64,000 nt of DNA from Coprococcus eutactus. GTDB taxonomy: Bacteria > Bacillota > Clostridia > Lachnospirales > Lachnospiraceae. A model generated the notes under the pieces. The model did not search any database and was not told where the DNA came from. It was given only the letters and a program-made list of their open reading frames with translations. Each line of letters opens with the position of its first letter. Position 1 is the first letter of the stretch. Of this stretch, positions 54,265-61,728 are shown piece after piece. The stretch is from the NCBI RefSeq assembly GCF_025149915.1, contig NZ_CP102278.1:2676001-2740000 (forward strand), read 5' to 3'. The position numbers and the translations under genes are program-made.

Positions 54265-54501
54265 ATGAAACCAATGAAAACTATCAAAGACGGATGGAAC
54301 AAATTCACTGTTGTCGTAAAGGATAAAGACTACTCAACAAGAGAGGCCGTGCTTTTCGCTATCTGCACATTCCTCACAGGGCTTGTGCTCGGAATGCTCT
54401 GCTCTCCTAGAAAGAGCCAGACATTTGGCTCATACAACGGAAACTGCAGCGATGGCGGCTGTGGCTGTGACTGCGACTATGGCGAGGACGATTTTGAGTA
54501 G
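54265..54501 (+). CDS. Small single-TM protein with Cys-rich tail
   Basis: 78 residues; ribosome site AGGAGGGA. A charged N-terminus, one helix (~27-46, AVLFAICTFLTGLVLGMLC) and a C-terminal tail CSDGGCGCDCDYGEDDFE. The tail resembles a small metal-binding motif. No family recognised. It ends at a strong terminator. Confidence 0.7.
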   Translation: MKPMKTIKDGWNKFTVVVKDKDYSTREAVLFAICTFLTGLVLGMLCSPRKSQTFGSYNGNCSDGGCGCDCDYGEDDFE

Positions 54502-54544
54502 GCTGTGAGCTGATATCCAGTTATTTATAGCAAACAAGGGCAAA

Positions 54545-54587
54545 AAGGGGCTGCGAAAAAACTCAATCGAGTTTTTCACAGCCCCTT
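54545..54587. terminator. Bidirectional terminator
   Basis: A stem of ~18 bp (AAGGGGCTG then GAAAAAACTC, with a bulge) and a 4-nt loop, shared by the plus-strand small protein gene and the minus-strand toxin remnant. Confidence 0.85.
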
Positions 54588-54592
54588 CTGTT

Positions 54593-54896
54593 CTACACGA
54601 AATTATTTGTATACCACTTTGGTACATTATTCGACAATTCAACAATACGTCCTTTTTCATATACAGCAAATCTGTTGAATACATTCGTATTATCATACAT
54701 TATTGCCATATCACACTTGCCTATTACTTTCTTCAAGTTAATAAAGCTTTCTGTATAACGTCTCTCTACATCCTTGTCCGGGATTCCATGACCTCCATGT
54801 TCTACCCTGTATGCAATTCTCTGCTTTGCTATATCAACAGAATCTACTCCAACATAATGAAGTTCAAACTCCAGCTATAAGAATATATTTTTTCAC
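54593..54896 (-). pseudogene. Zeta-type toxin remnant with internal deletion
   Basis: The GTG at 54896 starts KKYILIAGV, the usual N-terminus of zeta-toxin-like P-loop kinases just before their Walker A. The frame then hits a stop. In the next frame the C-terminal third of the same family continues uninterrupted to 54593: ELHYVGVDSVDIAKQRIAYR, VEHGGHGIPDKDVERRY, KKVIGKCDMAIMYDNTN. The Walker A and substrate region (about 90-100 residues) are missing. This is therefore an inactivated gene made by an internal, frame-shifting deletion. It directly follows its probable antitoxin gene. Confidence 0.82.
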
Positions 54897-55076
54897 TTAA
54901 AACAAATTCCCCTCTATAACTTCCTTTTGCTTTTTCTGCAACAAATAATTACCTATCAATTCAAAGAATTCTTTTTCATCCTTTGTCTTTGACTCTAATA
55001 CCAATTGCAAAGTGTCTTCAGGCTGTAAATTCTTTATATCTTTATACATCTTAGAGTATTTAGCTACATCACACAT
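54897..55076 (-). CDS. Probable antitoxin of the broken zeta-type module
   Basis: 59 residues from the ATG at 55076, 7 nt after GGGAGG. The sequence (MCDVAKYSKMYKDIKNLQPE...KKQKEVIEGNLF) is helical and charged. Its stop codon overlaps the region where the toxin remnant begins (TAAGTG), the usual antitoxin-then-toxin order. The assignment rests on this position; the family is not recognised by sequence alone. Confidence 0.6.
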   Translation of the reverse strand: MCDVAKYSKMYKDIKNLQPEDTLQLVLESKTKDEKEFFELIGNYLLQKKQKEVIEGNLF

Positions 55077-55151
55077 ATAACCACCTCCCAATATTGATAT
55101 CAGTATAACAAATCGCAGCCAATCCTGCCACAATTTTATTAGATACGCTTA

Positions 55152-55511
55152 TCATTGAAACTTCTTCACAAGCTCGTCGAAAGTGTCATCGGCGATCTTC
55201 ACTTCTGCAGCTTCAAGCTCATCGCTGATCTTGTCGATTATCCTTTTCTTCATGTCCTCCTCACGCCAATCGGACATCCCAAGGTCCTGAATATCATCGG
55301 CGCTGATGCAAGTGAACTCAAAAGTCTTGCTATCTACCAGATTGTGTATCATATCTCCGTACTTTCCATTGTCGCTGCACCGCAACAGTAGTTTGAAATT
55401 GTCATAATGGTCATATACATAATTCACCATTTGATCCATTCCGTCACCAAATGCGCTTGCCATGTTCTCAGTCTGCTTCTCCGGTGGCAGACTCTGGAAC
55501 TTCTCAAGCAC
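55152..55511 (-). pseudogene. TetR-family C-terminal fragment
   Basis: About 119 codons. LPPEKQTENMASAFGDGMDQ, VNYVYDHYDNFKLLLRCSD and MIHNLVDSKTFEF match the ligand-binding half of TetR/AcrR regulators. The DNA-binding half is absent: the frame continues upstream to about 55590 without ATG and then meets a stop at the nuclease terminator. The last ~45 residues (RIIDKISDELEAAEVKIADD) do not look TetR-like. It is most likely a 5'-truncated remnant. Confidence 0.6.
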
Positions 55512-55562
55512 GCTGTCATATATAATATTTTGATAAAATATGTGCTTTACCTCTATAACAAA

Positions 55563-55600
55563 ACAACCACCTGATATAGTCTGTTATATCAAGTGGTTGT
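55563..55600 (-). terminator. Terminator of the secreted nuclease gene
   Basis: A 16-bp stem with one mismatch (ACAACCACTTGATATA on the minus strand) and a 6-nt loop, followed by TTTTGTT, 48 bp after the nuclease stop. Confidence 0.8.
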
Positions 55601-55647
55601 TGTATAACCTCTGTAGCGCATTTAAAAGCCTTAACAATCAAATCCAA

Positions 55648-56841
55648 CTACGGATTACAGTTCTTACAAGGCTCATATCCCTCAGATATAAGTTCATCCC
55701 TTGTGGTCGTCCTCTCAGACTTGTTGGATTCCTTCATCTGTTTCACACTCCTGCATGACGGCTTATGAAACTTGCCTGTATTGGTGTTTACTATATATGT
55801 ATCTTCATTTGCTGCTTCCGTCTGAGCTTCCGATGTATCATCAGCCTCTGACCCTGTGTTTTGAGTTTCCTCGCTTGTTCCAGCCTCTGCTGCCTGGTCT
55901 CCATCTTCACCGGATATCTCCGAACTCGTATTTTTCCCCGGCACCACATATCCCGGATCCGCCTCACTACCACCGGTTGCATAGTCAATCAGCACTCCAG
56001 GCTGCACATTGTACACATACACGTTAAAGCTAACCCCAGCGCCTTTGTCCTCCACGGACTCAGCCTCCATCTGCACTCCCGATGCGACTAGGTTATCACC
56101 ATCGTACACAGGCGTCACCCTGTACAGCACATGGTTTCCGGTGCTCTCCACATAATCAGCCACTTCATTTTCAAATGGAAGCATGCCTGTCACGTTAAGA
56201 TATCTGGTTCCCGTTATCAGATTCTTCTCATTTGCATTTTCTCCAGCCAGCTGATATCCGATCAAATGACATCGATTGTATAGGTAATTACCATCTATAC
56301 GATCATTATACTTCACCGTATGCCAGCCCGAAGGCTTGACCATACCTATCACTCCCCGCTCCTCCGTCGGCATGATCTCTTTACAAATGTTGGCATAAGC
56401 AACTCCGCACCTTCCAAGTGAGTCCAGATCACTATAATTCTCAAATGCATCCGTCACCAGCTCATCATCGTCAAATGCCGGCACATTGCCATTTATCTCA
56501 CAATATGCACTTCCAGAATATGCTGGAATATCAGCAAGCTCCATATTTGAAGCTGCCTTTCCTTCGATGCTTGCGTCTGCTGCCCCACCAGAATCCGAAA
56601 CTGTCGTATCCTCAGTGGTTTCTAAGCTTTCTGATGAAATATCGCTTTGGGTTTCCGTAATCTCCTCTGTTGTCGTAGTCTCCGCAGAAGTTACCTGTTC
56701 AAATACAGTAGTTCCCCCATCAGAAGCAAGATTACCATTAACCGCCGATTTACTGCCATCTGCAATTCCTGACAGACTGCAGCCTGACAGCACCAACGCA
56801 AATACTACCACATATAGCGCACTATAGAATTTTCTTTTCAC
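55648..56841 (-). CDS. Lipoprotein DNA/RNA non-specific endonuclease
   Basis: 397 residues from a GTG at 56841, 9 nt after GAGGAG; the frame is open to 56904. Signal peptide and lipobox VLSGC. A Ser/Thr/Glu-rich linker (~35-95) leads to the nuclease domain, with the catalytic His in YNRCHLIGYQLAG, then ENANEKNLITGTRYLN. After another acidic linker the C-terminus has a small Cys motif (KFHKPSCRSV...GYEPCKNC) like the metal-binding module often attached to such nucleases. It is a surface-held nuclease for scavenging or uptake of nucleic acid. Confidence 0.88.
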   Translation of the reverse strand: MKRKFYSALYVVVFALVLSGCSLSGIADGSKSAVNGNLASDGGTTVFEQVTSAETTTTEEITETQSDISSESLETTEDTTVSDSGGAADASIEGKAASNMELADIPAYSGSAYCEINGNVPAFDDDELVTDAFENYSDLDSLGRCGVAYANICKEIMPTEERGVIGMVKPSGWHTVKYNDRIDGNYLYNRCHLIGYQLAGENANEKNLITGTRYLNVTGMLPFENEVADYVESTGNHVLYRVTPVYDGDNLVASGVQMEAESVEDKGAGVSFNVYVYNVQPGVLIDYATGGSEADPGYVVPGKNTSSEISGEDGDQAAEAGTSEETQNTGSEADDTSEAQTEAANEDTYIVNTNTGKFHKPSCRSVKQMKESNKSERTTTRDELISEGYEPCKNCNP

Positions 56842-56950
56842 TTTACCTTTCTCCTCTTCGTTGTAAACATTCCAAATGTGCCTTACTAATATTTTGCTCA
56901 TCATGAACTGTATAACAGTATACTACATTTTTAATCCGTTTTGTCAAAAG

Positions 56951-57037
56951 GGGGACGGGTACCTCCGTCCCCTTTTGCCCTTTTTTTCGCCTATTTACGG
57001 TCAAATTTGCCCCAAGGGGTCAGGTACCTCCGTCCCC
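56951..57037. repeat. Two inverted-orientation GGTACCTCCGTCC repeats
   Basis: GGGGACGGGTACCTCCGTCC at 56951 and GGGGTCAGGTACCTCCGTCC at 57016 are copies of the dispersed GGTACC-type family in the opposite orientation. The 209-bp gap between the nuclease and CotF genes contains little else. Confidence 0.85.
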
Positions 57038-57050
57038 ATCAGTAAGCTGC

Positions 57051-57509
57051 CTACACCATTCCATTTGCAACCTTGTACTTGTAGAGCATCTCGGCGTGAT
57101 TCTGTTCCTCGATCTGTATGTCTGCAAGCAGCTTTCTGACCGCACTCTCGCCAAATGCAAATATCTCGCCATTGTACTCGCCTGACACAAGTTTCTCCGT
57201 TCCGATACAGTCTGTTGCAAGGAACTTGTCATTCTTCTTATCCTCTGAATCGTCCATCATCTTGTATGTCTGCTTTGGCTCATAATCTTTTCCATTGCTG
57301 TCGTTGCAATCACACTGAGGGACCTGTCCATCGAGCACCTGTGTAAGTGAATCATAATGCTTCTGCTCTTCCTTCTGAATAGTCTGGAACAGATTCTTGA
57401 GCTCCGGATCTTTCGCCTGCTCGGCATATCGTCCATACTTCTCCACACAGGACTTCTCCTGTGTCTGAAGATCCTGGATAACTGTTTTCTCTTTTTCCTT
57501 TAATATCAT
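57051..57509 (-). CDS. CotF-type spore coat / ferritin-like protein
   Basis: 152 residues; ribosome site AAAGGGG. An all-helical four-helix-bundle pattern with paired EEQKH and EEQNHAEML segments; TEKLVSGEYNGEIFAFGESA is typical of CotF-like coat proteins of sporulating Firmicutes. A central insert (QCDCNDSNGKDYEPKQTYK) carries two cysteines. It presumably associates with the spore surface; the ferritin-like Glu/His residues leave a metal-binding role open. Confidence 0.82.
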   Translation of the reverse strand: MILKEKEKTVIQDLQTQEKSCVEKYGRYAEQAKDPELKNLFQTIQKEEQKHYDSLTQVLDGQVPQCDCNDSNGKDYEPKQTYKMMDDSEDKKNDKFLATDCIGTEKLVSGEYNGEIFAFGESAVRKLLADIQIEEQNHAEMLYKYKVANGMV

Positions 57510-57736
57510 AGCAATACCCCTTTCCTGTGAAAAACTTTTCTAACATTTCATATTGCATAGATATTATTGACCCAATATCATCATTTCTATTCTTATATCT
57601 AAAAAAAACTCAACTGACCTCATAGCCACTCAAAAATTGGCATTGCTTTTCTGGTATTGAGTATCACATCATCCCGAACACAGTCATTATATTGATTACG
57701 CGCAAGATATTAATCATAAGTTTAATGCAACAAAAA

Positions 57737-57763
57737 GGATGGCCGTAATTTTCACGGTCATCC
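57737..57763 (-). terminator. Terminator of the Xre/DUF3169 operon
   Basis: A GGATGACCGT stem with complement ACGGCCATCC (one mismatch), followed on the minus strand by TTTTTG; it starts 22 bp past the DUF3169 stop. Confidence 0.8.
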
Positions 57764-57785
57764 CAAATCAAATTTCTAATCGTAT

Positions 57786-58565
57786 TTACTTCTGCAGTTT
57801 CCTGAACTCTCTTCCATACGCCACATACATGACAAGCAGAATCACTCCCACTGCCAACACCGGCATCACCCCTGTTCCAAATGCGAACATACTCATAAAC
57901 ATGAGTATCCACATGACAAATCCCACCTTGATTCCAGACATAAATCCCTTCTTAGAGGATTTTGCTATCATGGTAAGCTCTGCCTCGTCCGATGTACTCT
58001 CCCAGTCACGGCGAAAATGCATATCGAATATATTGCCGCATTTCTCCGGGTTAAGCTTCTTCTCTTCATCGATAACAAGCTTTTCTGCTACACAGTACAA
58101 CGCCAACGATATCACGAATACCAGCTCAGACACAATGGCCATAACCATACCACCATCATCCCCATAAGCTCTGTCTATGGCATATATACATACCGGGAAC
58201 AATACAAATCCCATAAACACAGCTACACATGGGAGATATGAGGCAGTTGATATCTTTCTCTCTATATCCGCTATTACATCCTCATCTTCTCCGTCCCAGC
58301 CACTGATCGCCCTCTTTATCTTCCCATACATGACAAATGACACCACGAACACCGTCAACATGAGCACTCCATATGCTATAGGCAGCGTATCAGCCACTAT
58401 ACTCCATATATTATCCCAGTTGATTCCATCCAGTGTATCCTTGTTCACCGCTGCAAGCCTTCCAGCCAGGAACCCTCCAAGCAAACTTACCAGGATCATT
58501 ATCGCAAATATTATATATATCTTCAGATTACTTTTCTTGTTCACTTTTTTATCAGTATCATTCAT
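57786..58565 (-). CDS. DUF3169 family membrane protein
   Basis: 259 residues from the ATG at 58565, preceded by AGAGGAT. Six hydrophobic helices arranged as 2+2+2, with IFDMHFRRDWESTSDEAE between the fourth and fifth; this fits DUF3169, a family often encoded beside an Xre regulator, as here. Function unknown. It is last in a three-gene operon. Confidence 0.83.
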   Translation of the reverse strand: MNDTDKKVNKKSNLKIYIIFAIMILVSLLGGFLAGRLAAVNKDTLDGINWDNIWSIVADTLPIAYGVLMLTVFVVSFVMYGKIKRAISGWDGEDEDVIADIERKISTASYLPCVAVFMGFVLFPVCIYAIDRAYGDDGGMVMAIVSELVFVISLALYCVAEKLVIDEEKKLNPEKCGNIFDMHFRRDWESTSDEAELTMIAKSSKKGFMSGIKVGFVMWILMFMSMFAFGTGVMPVLAVGVILLVMYVAYGREFRKLQK

Positions 58566-58620
58566 CTCATATCCTCTTTTCATTCTATGAATTAACACGA
58601 CCTTATCCATATGTCAGAAG

Positions 58621-58830
58621 TCACTCCTCATCTTCCTCATATTGGAAGATATCCTCTACTCTGACACCACACACCTTCGCGATCTTGAGTGCCAAAGTCA
58701 CCGACGGACTATAGTCGCCCCTCTCTATCTGGCTTATCGTCTGCCTCGATGTCTGAACCAATGCCCCCATCTCCTGCTGGTTCACCCCCAGCTTTGCCCT
58801 GTATTCCTTTAGCTTGTTGTACAGCGGCAT
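58621..58830 (-). CDS. Xre-family DNA-binding protein
   Basis: 69 residues; strong GGAGGTG site. Almost the whole protein is a single helix-turn-helix (GVNQQEMGALVQTSRQTISQ...SVTLALKIAKVCGVRVEDIF) of the small Cro/YvaO type that accompanies DUF3169-like membrane proteins. It is the natural candidate to bind the three TGACAA-N6-TTGTCA operators at the operon promoter. Confidence 0.9.
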   Translation of the reverse strand: MPLYNKLKEYRAKLGVNQQEMGALVQTSRQTISQIERGDYSPSVTLALKIAKVCGVRVEDIFQYEEDEE

Positions 58831-58846
58831 CTATATCACCTCCAGC

Positions 58847-59590
58847 TTATTCATCCGTATCGTCATCATCTACCATTCCATGCTCCACATAACTGTGGGT
58901 GGATGTCCCCCATATCATGCCAAAGCTTATTCCAAAACAAAACCCGAGAGAGATTCCAAGTGCCAGATTGTCAAATAACATTCCATAGATAACGCCTAGT
59001 GCTATCCCAATCACCAATCCATACGGTATACCTGTCGACTTCTCTCTCTTACACACGTATACCCTGTCTTTCCACATAAAACCATCAATTTTCCCATCAC
59101 CCAAAACATCAAGCACACTCTGGTACACATTGCTGTGGGCCACCTCCGCCATATCTTCGTGTACGTTCTCCGCATCGGGGTGAACATATGACTTTCTTAG
59201 CTTATATATAGCCAGCGTATCGTTTCCACTTTCAGGTTCAGGTGACAATTCATTTCTTAAAATATTAACCTTGTCAAATAAAAAACAACTCCACATCTTC
59301 TTTTCGCGAAAGAATCCATACACCGGCAGCCCCAATTTCAAATTTTCCCGAATCTCTTCCTCGAGCTCTTTCTTGCTGCACACCGCAGTCATGACATCTC
59401 CAAGCTTGTTCTTTTTTAACGTTCTCTCTGTGATGGCTGTCACAGAATATCCTTTAACCTGAGTTTTTAATTTATTTACAGAATTTCCATCGTCTTTGAT
59501 CTCAAACATTGACCTTATCGCTTCACTGACAGATTTCTTATTACCTTTATCAACATCTTTATCTCTAGCCTTGTCATTTCTTTTTCCCAT
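58847..59590 (-). CDS. Membrane protein with Gly-rich helices, first gene of Xre operon
   Basis: 247 residues from the ATG at 59590 (MGKRNDKARDKD), judged best although its GGGG site is distant; the frame is open to 59671. A charged N-terminal half contains a soluble domain (GYSVTAITERTLKKNK, YGFFREKKMWSCFLFDKVN). The C-terminus has two glycine-rich helices (GLVIGIALGVIYGML, GISLGFCFGISFGMIWG) and an acidic end. No family recognised. It is 16 bp upstream of the Xre gene. Confidence 0.7.
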   Translation of the reverse strand: MGKRNDKARDKDVDKGNKKSVSEAIRSMFEIKDDGNSVNKLKTQVKGYSVTAITERTLKKNKLGDVMTAVCSKKELEEEIRENLKLGLPVYGFFREKKMWSCFLFDKVNILRNELSPEPESGNDTLAIYKLRKSYVHPDAENVHEDMAEVAHSNVYQSVLDVLGDGKIDGFMWKDRVYVCKREKSTGIPYGLVIGIALGVIYGMLFDNLALGISLGFCFGISFGMIWGTSTHSYVEHGMVDDDDTDE

Positions 59591-59662
59591 ATCTTCACTA
59601 CCCCATTTAATTTTCATATACTGAAATTTCCAATACAATATATATTTAAAATTACATATGTC

Positions 59663-59686
59663 AAATGACAACTATAGTTGTCATTT
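59663..59686. promoter_or_regulatory. Operator O3, downstream of the Xre-operon start
   Basis: TGACAA-CTATAG-TTGTCA (59666-59683), extended to 11-bp arms. It has the same half-sites and spacing as O1 and O2 and lies just after the predicted start (~59692) of the minus-strand transcript. Confidence 0.75.
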
Positions 59687-59699
59687 TTCTGTATAATGG

Positions 59700-59729
59700 A
59701 GTATAACAAATGACAAGGAAAGTTGTCAA
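59700..59729 (-). promoter_or_regulatory. Promoter of the Xre/DUF3169 operon
   Basis: On the minus strand TTGACA (59724-59729) and TATACT (59700-59705) are 18 bp apart. The -35 box overlaps operator O1, so repressor binding should block polymerase. Confidence 0.7.
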
Positions 59730-59755
59730 TACTTTTTGACAACTTTCCTTGTCAT
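59710..59755. promoter_or_regulatory. Operators O1 and O2 in a 20-bp inverted repeat
   Basis: TGACAA-GGAAAG-TTGTCA (O1, 59711-59728) and TGACAA-CTTTCC-TTGTCA (O2, 59737-59754). Each is a palindrome in its half-sites, and the two are also perfect inverted copies of each other over 20 bp with a 6-nt spacer. Confidence 0.75.
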
Positions 59756-59759
59756 CATT

Positions 59760-60286
59760 CTCTATAGGAGATACAAGAAGCACCTTATGACCATCGATCG
59801 CGAAGAAATCCGGGCACTCCCATACCCCGCCATAATCCTTATCGTTTCTTGCCAGAACACTCTCAAAATTCCAATTCACAAGATCTTGACTGGAAAGTAG
59901 TACGACTTGCCCTTTCTTATCTTCATCGACAGTTCTGGCAACCATATAGTATATTCCGTCTTCATGCCAAACCTTAGGATCCCTGAAATCCTCTCTGCTC
60001 AGACCATAAGGAAGCATATCTCCGTTTACCACCGGATTGCAGCCTATCTTGGTATACTCTGTTCTGTCTCCGACAGCTATACTCTGATTCTGCAGGACGC
60101 CTTCACCATCAGGATTCTTCATAACGCTCGTATATATGAGTATATGTCTCCCCTTATCTTCTATGGCCGTACCAGAGAAGCAGCCATCCTCATCATATTC
60201 CGTGTCCGGAGCCAAAGCCGCTGGAAGCTGTTCCCATTTTATCATATCTTTAGTCACTTGATGCCCCCAGTGCATAGGTCCCCATT
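59760..60286 (-). pseudogene. GH32 sucrase/fructosidase fragment
   Basis: A central piece of a family 32 glycoside hydrolase: SEWGPMHWGHQVTKDMI, SREDFRDPKVW (RDP motif) and GGVWECPDFF (ECP motif, catalytic Glu). The N-terminal part with the WMNDPNG nucleophile is missing, and a stop codon lies just before SEWGP. The C-terminal half is also missing: after VSPIENDD the frame runs into the operator palindromes of the Xre operon and ends at 59661. Full-length enzymes are near 490 residues; about 175 remain. It is not functional. Confidence 0.85.
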
Positions 60287-60330
60287 CTGAAGTCTAACAT
60301 CACATTATCCTTATCTCCGAAAATAAAAAC

Positions 60331-60378
60331 AGAGACACTTTCAATGTACCATACACATAACCTATTGAAAATGTCTCT
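60331..60378 (-). terminator. Terminator of cysK
   Basis: AGAGACA-TTTCAAT and ATTGAAA-TGTCTCT arms with a ~16-nt loop, flanked by A- and T-runs, 40 bp past the cysK stop. Confidence 0.85.
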
Positions 60379-60418
60379 TTTTAATTTATATACAATTTTT
60401 ATCTCTATAAGCAGAATA

Positions 60419-61324
60419 CTATAACAGACCTACACTGAAGTATCTCTCAGCCCTGTCCGCCATAACTGTAGCTATGACCTTATCCTTCCCATACTTCTCC
60501 GCCATCTGCATGGCTGCCCACACATTTGCACCTGATGAGGTTCCAACAAGAAGTCCCTGCTTTCTAGCAAGATTTCTTGCAGTTTGTATTGCATCCTCAT
60601 CTGATACCTCCACAACATCAGTTATCATATCCGTATCAAGCACATCCGGCACAAATCCATCTCCAATGCCCTGTATCTGATGGATTCCCGGGCCATCTCC
60701 ATGTAGCGCTGACACTCCCTTAGGCTCAACGGCAACAATCTTCGTATCTGGATTTTTCTCCAACAGATATTTAGCTATACCTTGGAGAGTACCCCCACTT
60801 CCAACACCAGACACATATATGTCTATCTTCTGACCAAGCTGTTCGCACATCTCGACCGCAGTCGTGTGATAATGCGCATCTGGATTCGCCTGATTGACAA
60901 ACTGCTGCGGCATAAAATACTTCTCCGGATCAGATTCCGCTATCTCATTTGCCTTATCAACAGCTCCGCCGATACTGAGAACCGGATCTGTAAGTACCAG
61001 ATCCGCACCAAATGCCCTGATAACCTTCTTGCGCTCCTCACTCATATTCTTCGGCATCACAATTATCACTTTATAGCCTTTCTGAACACCACAGAGTGCA
61101 AGACCTATTCCTGTATTGCCGCTAGTAGGCTCTATAATAGTCATTCCCGGCTTGAGTTTTCCCTCAGTCTCTGCTACCTCTAACATGTTTTTTGCAATCC
61201 TGTCCTTAATACTTCCGCCAGGATTAAGAAACTCTGCCTTTGCAAATATATTGTAACCTGTAGACTTCCTCAGACACATAAGTGGAGTATTTCCTATCAG
61301 ATCAAGCACATCATTGTAATACAT
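60419..61324 (-). CDS. cysK: Cysteine synthase (O-acetylserine sulfhydrylase)
   Basis: 301 residues; ribosome site AGAAGGGA. The PLP-binding Lys is in GGSIKDRIAKNM, the substrate loop TSGNTGIGLALCG follows, the phosphate-binding loop is GVGSGGTLQG, and the C-terminal GTSSGANVWAAMQMA is also present. It makes cysteine from O-acetylserine and sulfide. Its C-terminus (RAERYFSVGLL) is typical of CysK. It stands alone, without cysE. I saw no T-box leader upstream. Confidence 0.94.
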   Translation of the reverse strand: MYYNDVLDLIGNTPLMCLRKSTGYNIFAKAEFLNPGGSIKDRIAKNMLEVAETEGKLKPGMTIIEPTSGNTGIGLALCGVQKGYKVIIVMPKNMSEERKKVIRAFGADLVLTDPVLSIGGAVDKANEIAESDPEKYFMPQQFVNQANPDAHYHTTAVEMCEQLGQKIDIYVSGVGSGGTLQGIAKYLLEKNPDTKIVAVEPKGVSALHGDGPGIHQIQGIGDGFVPDVLDTDMITDVVEVSDEDAIQTARNLARKQGLLVGTSSGANVWAAMQMAEKYGKDKVIATVMADRAERYFSVGLL

Positions 61325-61418
61325 ATTAATCCCTTCTTTTCCTTGCTTTATAATATACTATTTTACATATTTTTTTACTAAAGTCACCATAAAATATATA
61401 TGGCAGCACTACAGATAC

Positions 61419-61458
61419 AAAAAAACTCAGAAAACTTGTAAAGCCAAGCTTTCTGAGT
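61419..61458 (-). terminator. rRNA operon terminator
   Basis: An ACTCAGAAA stem (with a second AAGCTTG-like pairing inside) and a minus-strand TTTTTTT run, 10 bp after the tRNA-Trp 3' end. Confidence 0.85.
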
Positions 61459-61467
61459 ATTAATCAG

Positions 61468-61538
61468 CAGGGGATGAGAGAATCGAACTCCCACCAAAGG
61501 TTTTGGAGACCCCTATCATACCATTTGACCAATCCCCT
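61468..61538 (-). tRNA. tRNA-Trp (CCA anticodon)
   Basis: 71 nt. The acceptor stem AGGGGAT/ATCCCCT is perfect, the anticodon loop is CTCCAAA with anticodon CCA, the T-arm is GGGAG-TTCGATT-CTCTC, and the discriminator base is G as expected for bacterial tRNA-Trp. The 3' CCA is not encoded. It lies 190 bp downstream of the 23S 3' end and before the operon terminator. Confidence 0.92.
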
Positions 61539-61548
61539 ATATACAGAA

Positions 61549-61580
61549 AAAATTTAACACCTGTTGCAGCGTTAAATTTT
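61549..61580 (-). other. A/T-rich hairpin between 23S and tRNA-Trp
   Basis: AAAATTTAAC and GTTAAATTTT arms with a 12-nt loop, followed on the minus strand by a T-run. It could be a partial terminator or a processing signal within the rRNA transcript. Confidence 0.5.
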
Positions 61581-61728
61581 CCTGGTACTCTTTACTTTTG
61601 TACCTTCAGAATTTCACACAGAAAGTTGTTAAGACTTCTATCTTTTGTCTATCTTTTTGTCCATTTCCAAGTAAACTTTTTTCTTCCGCTTTTTGCGTAT
61701 CTCCAAAGCTTATCTCTTAGAAACCTCT

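Noticed and set aside
59661..59760. C-terminal end of the GH32-like frame
   Set aside because: These codons translate the operator palindromes of the Xre operon and not GH32 sequence.
61325..61420. T-box leader before cysK
   Set aside because: The gap is short, and no T-box sequence or specifier hairpin is visible.
61539..61728. 5S rRNA between 23S and tRNA-Trp
   Set aside because: No 5S-like conserved sequence was found on the minus strand; only an A/T-rich hairpin is present.
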